64,000 nucleotides of DNA from Pseudomonas koreensis (GTDB lineage Bacteria; Pseudomonadota; Gammaproteobacteria; Pseudomonadales; Pseudomonadaceae): assembly GCF_024169245.1 (NCBI RefSeq), contig NZ_JALJWP010000001.1:868001-932000 (forward strand), in the 5' to 3' direction. A model generated the notes under the pieces. That model was not told where the DNA came from and did not search any database. It saw only the letters and a list, made by a program, of their open reading frames with translations. A program made the position numbers and the translations under genes. The stretch's first letter is position 1, and each line of letters starts with the position of its first letter. Positions 57,553 to 64,000 of this stretch are shown here, in pieces.

Positions 57553-57791
57553 AGCGCTACTCCCCGATGCAAAGAGTTCGACGCTAACAAATAAGTGTGA
57601 CAACCCTCGCCTGTCAGCGACCGCGCACGTCCCCTGCGCGCCAGCTGCATTGCCGACAGCGACCCGCGCTTATTCCAAAAACGACGGACACCCTGCCATT
57701 TCGGTATTAAATCATTGCAAATCAAGCTGTTAGGCTTGCCGGTTCGCAGCAGCCCCGGATGGCTGTTGGCACAGTCTTTTCTGGAGTCCTC

Positions 57792-59183
57792 ATGAATCTA
57801 CCGCTGATTCTCAACCTGCTGGTGTTCCTCGCCCTGCTCTTCGGTCTGGCGCAAACCCGCCACACCACCTGGAGCCTGGCGAAAAAAGTCCTGCTCGCAC
57901 TGGCCCTCGGCGTGGCGTTCGGCGTCGCCCTGCACACGATCTACGGTGCCGGCAATCCGGTGCTGAAAGCCTCGATCGGCTGGTTCGATCTGGTCGGCAA
58001 CGGCTACGTGCAGTTGCTGCAGATGATCGTGATCCCGCTGGTGTTCGCTTCGATCCTCAGCGCCGTCGCTCGTCTGCACAACGCCTCGTCGCTGGGCAAG
58101 ATCAGTTTCCTGACCATCGGCACGCTGCTGTTCACCACCGCCATCGCGGCGCTGATCGGCATCGGCCTGACCAACCTGTTCGGCCTCACCGCTGAAGGTC
58201 TGGTCGCCGGCACTCAGGAAATGGCACGCCTGCAAACCATTCAGAACGACTACGCTGGCAAGGTTGCCGACCTGAATGTGCCGCAACTGCTGCTGTCGTT
58301 CATCCCGCAGAACCCGTTCGCCGATCTGGCCCGAGCCAAGCCGACCTCGATCATCAGCGTGGTGATTTTCGCCGCGTTCCTTGGGGTTGCCGCGCTGCAA
58401 CTGCTCAAGGACGACGTCGAGAAAGGTCAGAAAGTGATCAACGCCATCGACACCCTGCAGGCCTGGGTGATGCGTCTGGTGCGTCTGGTGATGAAGCTGA
58501 CCCCGTACGGTGTGCTAGCGCTGATGACCAAAGTGGTCGCCGGTTCCAACCTGCAGGACATCATCAAACTCGGCAGTTTCGTCGTGGTCTCGTATATCGG
58601 CCTGGGCCTGATGTTCGTGGTGCACGGCGTGCTGGTTTCGGCCGCCGGGATCAACCCGCTGCGCTTCTTCCGCAAGATCTGGCCGGTGCTGACGTTCGCT
58701 TTCACCAGCCGCTCCAGCGCCGCGACCATTCCGCTGAGCATCGAAGCGCAGACCCGTCGTCTGGGCATTCCGTCGTCGGTCGCCAGTTTCGCCGCATCGT
58801 TCGGCGCAACCATCGGCCAGAACGGTTGCGCCGGCCTCTATCCGGCGATGCTGGCGGTGATGGTCGCGCCAACGGTTGGCATCAACCCGCTGGATCCGCT
58901 GTGGATCGCGACGCTGGTGGCGATTGTCACGTTGAGTTCGGCCGGCGTGGCCGGGGTTGGTGGCGGTGCGACGTTCGCCGCCCTGATCGTGCTGCCGGCG
59001 ATGGGCCTGCCGGTGTCGCTGGTGGCATTGCTGATTTCGGTCGAGCCGTTGATCGACATGGGCCGCACGGCGTTGAACGTGAGTGGCTCGATTACCGCCG
59101 GTGCGATTACCAGTCAGGTGATGCAACAGACGGATAAAGCGCTGCTGGATGCGGATGAGCATGCGGAGCTTGCTCAGGCTTGA
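57792..59183 (+). CDS. tcyP: Sodium/dicarboxylate symporter-family transporter (TcyP-like, L-cystine)
   Basis: A 463-residue secondary transporter of the DAACS family with about ten hydrophobic segments. It has [17 protein letters not shown], a Ser-rich re-entrant loop [32 protein letters not shown] and [15 protein letters not shown]. The Ser-rich loop and long N-terminal region fit the TcyP/YdjN cystine branch rather than DctA. Substrate assignment is by resemblance only. Confidence 0.82.
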   Translation: MNLPLILNLLVFLALLFGLAQTRHTTWSLAKKVLLALALGVAFGVALHTIYGAGNPVLKASIGWFDLVGNGYVQLLQMIVIPLVFASILSAVARLHNASSLGKISFLTIGTLLFTTAIAALIGIGLTNLFGLTAEGLVAGTQEMARLQTIQNDYAGKVADLNVPQLLLSFIPQNPFADLARAKPTSIISVVIFAAFLGVAALQLLKDDVEKGQKVINAIDTLQAWVMRLVRLVMKLTPYGVLALMTKVVAGSNLQDIIKLGSFVVVSYIGLGLMFVVHGVLVSAAGINPLRFFRKIWPVLTFAFTSRSSAATIPLSIEAQTRRLGIPSSVASFAASFGATIGQNGCAGLYPAMLAVMVAPTVGINPLDPLWIATLVAIVTLSSAGVAGVGGGATFAALIVLPAMGLPVSLVALLISVEPLIDMGRTALNVSGSITAGAITSQVMQQTDKALLDADEHAELAQA

Positions 59184-59202
59184 TTAGCGCCTGACAGACC
59201 GC

Positions 59203-59268
59203 TATCGCGAGCAGGCTCACTCCTACAATTGGAATGCGTTCCCCTGTAGGAGTGAGCCTGCTCGCGAT
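59203..59268. repeat. REP pair, class A, between tcyP and folA
   Basis: Inverted GTAGGAGTGAGCCTGCTCGCGAT units at 59203-59226 and 59244-59268, between converging genes. Confidence 0.92.
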
Positions 59269-59273
59269 GCTTT

Positions 59274-59786
59274 TTAGGCTTTTTCCCAGACTTCGAAGTT
59301 GTACGCCGGCTTATCTTCAACCGCCGGGTTTTCAACGTTGGAAACCAGTTTCCACTCGCTCAGATCAAACTCCGGAAACCACGCGTCCCCTTCCGGGCTC
59401 AGCGCCACGCGGGTCAGATAGAGACGATCGGCCTGCGCCAGCCCTTGCGCGTACAACTGCGCGCCGCCAATCAGCATCAGCTCATCAACGCCCTGCGCTT
59501 TCGCCCACTCTTCGGCGCGAACCACGGCAGCTTCCAGCGACGGATAAACCTCGGCACCTTCGAGCACTAGATCGGCCTGACGGCTGACCACAATATTCAA
59601 GCGACCGGGCAACGGCCGACCCAGCGAATCCCAGGTCTTGCGGCCCATGATGATCGGCTTGCCGAGCGTGGTCGCCTTGAAGTATTTGAAGTCCCCCGGC
59701 AGGTGCCAGGGCATGCTGTTGTCGACGCCGATCACGCGGTTTTCACCGAGGGCTGCGATCAGGCTGAGGGGGAGTGATTTAGTCAT
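59274..59786 (-). CDS. folA: Dihydrofolate reductase
   Basis: A 170-residue DHFR with LIAALGENRVIGVDNSMPWHLPGD (Asp and Trp of the folate site read in part), KPIIMGRKTWDSLGRPLPGR and the NADPH loop LMLIGGAQLYAQ. The start at 59786 is followed by the conserved core; the frame upstream of it is unconserved. It is divergent from the DUF2868 gene. Confidence 0.97.
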   Translation of the reverse strand: MTKSLPLSLIAALGENRVIGVDNSMPWHLPGDFKYFKATTLGKPIIMGRKTWDSLGRPLPGRLNIVVSRQADLVLEGAEVYPSLEAAVVRAEEWAKAQGVDELMLIGGAQLYAQGLAQADRLYLTRVALSPEGDAWFPEFDLSEWKLVSNVENPAVEDKPAYNFEVWEKA

Positions 59787-59871
59787 GGCGGCGAGGATAC
59801 CAGAGCCGCGCTTACCCCGATAAGCGCCACAGCGGTTATGCTCAGCGCTCGATTTAGCGACGGGACGCCGC

Positions 59872-61245
59872 GTGACTGAACTGACTCCACTGCAAAACCT
59901 CTGGCTCACCGAAACCATCCGCCTGCGCGAAGAACACGCGGGGCCGCTGGATGATCTGGAAGCCAATCGTCTCGCCCGCGCCGCTGGCGGCGATCTGCCG
60001 AGCCGCATTCAGCGCCGGGCGTTATGGCTGGCCGAGCGCGACGGGCTCACCGCCGCCCTCAAGCATTGGCTGCAAGGCGCGCGCCTGGCGCTTGTGCTGT
60101 TGATGATTTTCGCCGTGCTCAGCGGCGCCGGGCTGGCATTCGCCGCACTTGGACAGACGCCGGTGAATGTGTTCTGGGCGCTGGGCAGTCTGCTCGGGAT
60201 CAATCTGATATTGCTGCTGAGTTGGGCGCTGGGCTTGATCTTCGCTGGCGAACACGGCGCTACCCTTGGGCGCTTGTGGCTGTGGCTCAGCGAAAAATTC
60301 GCCCGCGATGCCAAAGCCGCGCAACTGGCGCCGGCCTTGCTGTTGCTGCTGCAACGCAAAAAACTCAATCGCTGGGCGCTGGGCGCTTTGGTCAATGGCC
60401 TGTGGCTGCTGGCGATGCTCAGCGCGCTGATTCTGCTGCTGACGCTGATGGCCACCCGGCGCTACGGCTTTGTCTGGGAAACCACGATCCTCGGCGCCGA
60501 CACCTTTATTCACGTTACCCAGGCTCTCGGCTATCTGCCGTCAATGCTCGGCTTCAACGTGCCGACCGAAGAAATGATCCGCGCCAGCGGCGCCGGCGCC
60601 CTCGACATCGAAAGCGCACGACAGGCCTGGGCGACCTGGCTGGTCGGCGTGCTGGTGGTCTACGGCGTGCTGCCGCGCCTGCTGCTCGCCCTGTTTTGTT
60701 TCTGGCGCTGGAACAGCGGCAAAGCCGCGCTGCGCCTGGATCTGAACCTGCCCGGCTACGCGCAATTACGCGAACGGCTGATGCCGACCAGCGAGCGCCT
60801 CGGCGTCAACGACCCGGAGCCGGCGCAACTGCATCGCGTCGAAAGCAACGTCGGCGAGCTCGTCAGTGAAGGCGCGCTGCTGGTAGCGATCGAGCTCGAC
60901 GAACAACGCTCGTGGCCACCGGCGCTGCCAAAAAACGTCAGCAATGCCGGCGTCCTCGACAGTCGCGAATCGCGGCACAAACTGCTCGAACAACTCAGTC
61001 GCTTCCCGCCGGCGCGGCTGGCCATCGCCTGCGATCCGCGACGTTCGCCGGATCGTGGCAGCCTCGCGCTGATCGCCGAACTGGCACGCAATGCCGGCGC
61101 TACCCGCGTCTGGCTGCTGCAAGCGCCACCCGGCGAAGCGCTGGATGGTCAACGTCTGGGTGACTGGCATGCTGCGCTGCAACAGCTGGAATTGCCGTTC
61201 GCCGATTGCGCGCCGATGAACTGGCTGGAGAGCGGACATGACTGA
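59872..61245 (+). CDS. DUF2868 inner membrane protein
   Basis: A 457-residue protein starting at GTG. Soluble head (about 1-65), then membrane helices near 68-92, 98-125, 175-198 and 258-280, and a C-terminal cytoplasmic region of about 170 residues with a Rossmann-like pattern (ALLVAIELD, LAIACDPRRSPDRGSLALIAEL). It matches DUF2868, function unknown. It overlaps the DUF3482 GTPase gene by 8 bases, and the two families almost always travel together as far as I know. Confidence 0.87.
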   Translation: MTELTPLQNLWLTETIRLREEHAGPLDDLEANRLARAAGGDLPSRIQRRALWLAERDGLTAALKHWLQGARLALVLLMIFAVLSGAGLAFAALGQTPVNVFWALGSLLGINLILLLSWALGLIFAGEHGATLGRLWLWLSEKFARDAKAAQLAPALLLLLQRKKLNRWALGALVNGLWLLAMLSALILLLTLMATRRYGFVWETTILGADTFIHVTQALGYLPSMLGFNVPTEEMIRASGAGALDIESARQAWATWLVGVLVVYGVLPRLLLALFCFWRWNSGKAALRLDLNLPGYAQLRERLMPTSERLGVNDPEPAQLHRVESNVGELVSEGALLVAIELDEQRSWPPALPKNVSNAGVLDSRESRHKLLEQLSRFPPARLAIACDPRRSPDRGSLALIAELARNAGATRVWLLQAPPGEALDGQRLGDWHAALQQLELPFADCAPMNWLESGHD

Positions 61246-62623
61246 TGCACGCAAAGCCCCATTGAAACTCGCGGTGGTTGGCCATACCAACGTCGGCAAG
61301 ACCTCACTGCTGCGCACGCTGACCCGCGACGTCGGTTTCGGCGAAGTCTCTCATCGCCCGAGTACCACACGGCATGTCGAAGGCGCGCGGTTGTCGGTGG
61401 ACGGCGAACCGTTGCTCGATCTGTACGACACGCCGGGGCTGGAAGATGCGATCGCCCTGCTGGATTTTCTCGAACGTCTGGAACGCCCGGGCGAACGCCT
61501 CGACGGTCCGGCGCGGCTAGCGCGGTTTCTCGACGGCAGCGAGGCGCGCCAGCGTTTCGAACAGGAAGCCAAGGTACTGCGGCAATTGCTCGCCTCGGAC
61601 GCCGGTCTGTATGTGATCGACGCTCGCGAACCGGTGCTGGCGAAATATCGCGACGAGCTGGAAGTGCTCGCCAGTTGCGGCAAACCGCTGCTGCCGGTGC
61701 TGAATTTCGTCAGCAGCGCCAACCATCGCGAGCCTGATTGGCGCGAGGCACTGGCGCGGCTGGGACTGCACGCGCTGGTACGTTTCGACAGCGTTGCGCC
61801 GCCCGAGGATGGTGAACGCCGACTGTACGAAAGCCTCGCCCTGCTGCTGGAGAATGCGCGGCCACAATTGGAGCGGTTGATCGCCGATCAACAGGCCCAG
61901 CGCCGAGTCCGTCAACACAGTGCCGCGCGCTTGATTGCTGAGTTGCTGATCGACTGCGCCGCGTGCCGGCGCAGTGTGGTCAGCGAGGCTGAGCAGGAAC
62001 AGCAGGCGATCAGCGAACTGCGCAAAGCCGTGCGTCAGCGCGAACAAAAGTGTGTCGAGGCGCTGCTCAAGCTCTACGCGTTTCGCCCGCAGGATGCGGC
62101 GGCCAGTGATTTGCCGTTGCTCGACGGGCGCTGGGGCGATGATCTGTTCAACCCGGAAACCTTGAAGCAGCTCGGCGTGCGCGTCGGCGGCGGCATTGCT
62201 GCCGGTGCGGCGGCAGGGGCTGGCGTGGATTTGCTGGTCGGCGGGATTACCCTCGGCGCAGCGGCACTGGCCGGCGCGATTGCCGGCGGTGCGCTGCAAA
62301 CCGCGCGCAGTTATGGCAGTCGCCTGCTCAGCAAAATCAAAGGCCAGCGGGAATTGACGGTAGATGACGCCGTGCTGCGCCTGTTGGCGCTGCGTCAGCG
62401 CCAGTTGGTGTTGGCTCTGGATCAGCGCGGGCATGCGGCAATGGATAGCATTCAGGTGGCCACGCCTGTGGATAAAACCTGGCGCGAGGGCAAGCTGCCC
62501 GAAGCCTTGAACAAGGCCCGGGCGCATCCGCAATGGTCGTCGTTGAATCCGCATGCGAAGTTGAATCAGGGGGAAAGGCAGGAGCAGGTTGAGGCGCTGG
62601 TTGATCGGGTGCTTGAGCTTTAG
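61238..62623 (+). CDS. DUF3482 GTPase
   Basis: A 461-residue protein. The N-terminal G domain has P-loop VVGHTNVGKTSLL and G3 LYDTPGLED; a G4 of the NKxD form is not obvious (VLNFVSSANH instead). A helical middle is followed by a Gly/Ala-rich hydrophobic zipper (about 308-346, GGGIAAGAAAGAGVDLLVGG) that could insert in a membrane. It is coupled to the DUF2868 protein. Function unknown. Confidence 0.88.
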   Translation: MTDARKAPLKLAVVGHTNVGKTSLLRTLTRDVGFGEVSHRPSTTRHVEGARLSVDGEPLLDLYDTPGLEDAIALLDFLERLERPGERLDGPARLARFLDGSEARQRFEQEAKVLRQLLASDAGLYVIDAREPVLAKYRDELEVLASCGKPLLPVLNFVSSANHREPDWREALARLGLHALVRFDSVAPPEDGERRLYESLALLLENARPQLERLIADQQAQRRVRQHSAARLIAELLIDCAACRRSVVSEAEQEQQAISELRKAVRQREQKCVEALLKLYAFRPQDAAASDLPLLDGRWGDDLFNPETLKQLGVRVGGGIAAGAAAGAGVDLLVGGITLGAAALAGAIAGGALQTARSYGSRLLSKIKGQRELTVDDAVLRLLALRQRQLVLALDQRGHAAMDSIQVATPVDKTWREGKLPEALNKARAHPQWSSLNPHAKLNQGERQEQVEALVDRVLEL

Positions 62624-62631
62624 ATCGCTCC

Positions 62632-62778
62632 CCCTCACCCCAGCCCTCTCCCGGAGGGAGAGGGGGCCGACCGTGTTGCTCTTGGGTCATACACCGACCT
62701 GAGATATCCAGTCGAACTCAGGTTGGAAAAGCATGGAGATCAGCTCCCTCTCCCTCCGGGAGAGGGCTGGGGTGAGGG
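62632..62778. repeat. Class D inverted repeat with nested hairpins
   Basis: CCCTCACCCCAGCCCTCTCC at the left end has its reverse complement at the right end (62746-62778). Each end is itself a hairpin (CCCTCTCCC-GGA-GGGAGAGGG on the left), and the centre holds ACCTGAG (62697-62703)/CTCAGGT (62717-62723). It lies between converging genes and could terminate both. Confidence 0.87.
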
Positions 62779-62784
62779 CTGCAA

Positions 62785-63342
62785 TCACTCAGCTGACAAC
62801 AAAACCTCAGCCTTGCGCTTCAGCACCGCCAAATCCATCACCGGCACCGCCCTCTTCTTCGCCAACTCATCCCAGCGCCGCATGTGCAGACTCAGCACAC
62901 ACAAGGGATCCGCCTCGAACGCGTCCGCCTCAGCCTCGCTCATCACCCCGCCCTGATATTGCAGCGTGCGCCGACTCGCCTCACTCAACTGCGCGTGATA
63001 CCCCGGCTCACGCAACGTCAGATAACGCTTGGCCTGCACGTGATACTCCACCAGCCGCGCCAGCCGCTCGCTTAAACCCGCCTCACGCAGATAATCCGCA
63101 CCGAGCCGTTCATGGCTGACCACGCCATAACCGCCCATGTTGTCCGCGCCTTCGGCACATAGATGGCCGATGTCATGGAAAAACGCCGCCAGCACCACCT
63201 CATCATCACAGCCCTCGGCCATCGCCAGCTCGGCCGTCTGGGACATGTGTTCGATCTGCGACACCGGCTCGCCGATGTAATCGCTGGCACCGAAGCGCTC
63301 ATACAGGCCGAACACCCGCGCCACCACCTGCTGGTGATTCAT
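62785..63342 (-). CDS. HD-domain oxygenase of phosphonate catabolism (PhnZ-like)
   Basis: A 185-residue HD protein with metal ligands in QIEHMSQTAELA (His), AFFHDIGHLC (HD), VVSHERLGADYL and VEYHVQAKRYL. The HD plus extra His/Glu pattern and the pairing with a TIGR03364-like FAD oxidase mark the PhnZ-type mixed-valent diiron oxygenases that cleave hydroxylated aminoalkylphosphonates. Its start overlaps the end of the neighbouring FAD gene. Confidence 0.82.
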   Translation of the reverse strand: MNHQQVVARVFGLYERFGASDYIGEPVSQIEHMSQTAELAMAEGCDDEVVLAAFFHDIGHLCAEGADNMGGYGVVSHERLGADYLREAGLSERLARLVEYHVQAKRYLTLREPGYHAQLSEASRRTLQYQGGVMSEAEADAFEADPLCVLSLHMRRWDELAKKRAVPVMDLAVLKRKAEVLLSAE

Positions 63343-64000
63343 GCCTCCTCCAGCAACTGCGCGATGTTGCGCTCGGCCAGCGCCGGGCCGACGCTCATGC
63401 CGACGCCGGTGTGCATCAGCGCCACGCTCAAACCCGGCGCCGGGCGCAGGAACGAGAACGGGCCGGGGCCGCGAGCGCCATAGACGCCCTGCCAGCGCTC
63501 GACTACTTGCACTTGGCAGCCCAAGGTCTGCTCGGCGAGTTCAAGCATCCAGTTGTCGACCTGCTCGGCGTTGAACGGTGAAGCATCGCTGCCGTAGTGA
63601 TGTGAGTCGCCGATGATCAGCTCGCCATACGGCGTCGGGCTGATCAGCAGGTGAATGCCGTTGGCGTGCAGGTGCGGTTGTTCACAGAGGATCTGTGCCT
63701 GCACCGCCGCGGCTTCCGGCAAATCGGCGAAGGCGCCGTAGTGCACGCAGCTCAGACCGGTGAGCACGGCGTGTTGCAGATCGAGATTGATCAGCGGTCT
63801 GGCCCGGAGCATTTGCAAGCGGCAGACTTGTGGCGCGAGCGCGGCAATCGGCTCGGCGAGCAGGGTCTGATAATCATGGCCGGAGCAGACGATGATCTGC
63901 TTCGCGGCAAAACTGCCGGCGGTGCTGTGCAGATGTCCCGGCTCGACGTCGCGCACAAGCGTGGAAAAGTGAAACTCGACGCCGAGGTCGCGACGCAGGT
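63339..64000 (-). CDS. FAD-dependent oxidoreductase of phosphonate catabolism, 3' part (partial)
   Basis: The last 220 or so residues of a DAO-fold flavoprotein; the 5' part with the FAD loop is beyond the right edge. Readable features are KQIIVCSGHDYQTLL, GIHLLISPTPYGELIIGDSH and the C-terminal GVGMSVGPALAERNIAQLL. It matches the TIGR03364-type amine oxidases found beside PhnZ-like HD proteins. Further phosphonate genes should follow off the edge. Confidence 0.82.
   Translation of the reverse strand, partial: LRRDLGVEFHFSTLVRDVEPGHLHSTAGSFAAKQIIVCSGHDYQTLLAEPIAALAPQVCRLQMLRARPLINLDLQHAVLTGLSCVHYGAFADLPEAAAVQAQILCEQPHLHANGIHLLISPTPYGELIIGDSHHYGSDASPFNAEQVDNWMLELAEQTLGCQVQVVERWQGVYGARGPGPFSFLRPAPGLSVALMHTGVGMSVGPALAERNIAQLLEEA

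Noticed and set aside
57759..57791. Sigma-54 promoter before tcyP (TGGCAC at about 57767)
   Set aside because: The -24-like half is present but no GC at the -12 position at the right distance.

Overview
The window is chromosomal DNA from a Pseudomonas, most likely of the P. fluorescens complex. The evidence is the high GC content, the Pseudomonas-specific families (AlgH, DUF6124, PilG/H/I/J-ChpA, PchP, pseudo-dihydroorotase PyrC'), a gene order that I recall as close to the P. aeruginosa pilG-to-folA region, and at least three families of Pseudomonas REP palindromes in almost every convergent or loose intergenic gap. No tRNA, rRNA, CRISPR array, prophage or insertion sequence was found.

Layout. 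1-580: 5' part of mdcA (malonate decarboxylase). 780-1496: a DUF6124 gene behind a long, apparently structured leader. 1625-11577: the chp/pil chemosensory operon for type IV pili (pilG-pilH-pilI-pilJ-chpA-chpC, minus strand), without the pilK and chpB adaptation enzymes. 11803-17850: gshB, a tonB3-like gene, algH-yqgF and pyrR-pyrB-pyrC'. 17934-29598: TM2 protein, NlpC/P60 peptidase, pilT (no pilU beside it), yggS-proC-yggT, metX-metW-DUF4426-rdgB-hemW-DUF3392, then trmB, thiG and thiS on the minus strand, and DUF423. 29673-39551: mtgA facing rpoH, ftsY-ftsE-ftsX, a catalytic/non-catalytic M16 peptidase pair, rsmD and an alpha/beta hydrolase. 39805-45240: a sulfurtransferase, then a TetR regulator divergent from an aldehyde dehydrogenase, a Tat-exported small subunit and a GMC oxidoreductase, with a clear palindromic operator between them. 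45356-50473: coaD, ferredoxin, mutM, HDOD, PfpI and RlmI housekeeping genes.

50530-54200 is the accessory segment. A 310-base AT-rich gap leads to a 23-codon gene with a strong ribosome binding site and a plausible promoter. A large intercistronic hairpin follows, and then three overlapping genes for a SagB-type flavin dehydrogenase, an AurF-type diiron oxygenase with all seven metal ligands, and a Bcr/CflA-type MFS exporter. This looks like a compact peptide-derived natural-product operon lodged between rlmI and ilvD, which I recall as neighbours in P. aeruginosa. It is the best candidate here for an undescribed system.

54454-64000: ilvD, pchP (phosphorylcholine phosphatase), a TcyP-like symporter, folA, a DUF2868/DUF3482 membrane protein-GTPase pair, and at the edge a PhnZ-like HD oxygenase with a partial FAD oxidoreductase (phosphonate catabolism).

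Gene calls rest on recognition of protein families from the translated sequence. Gene-order comparisons are from memory, not from a search.
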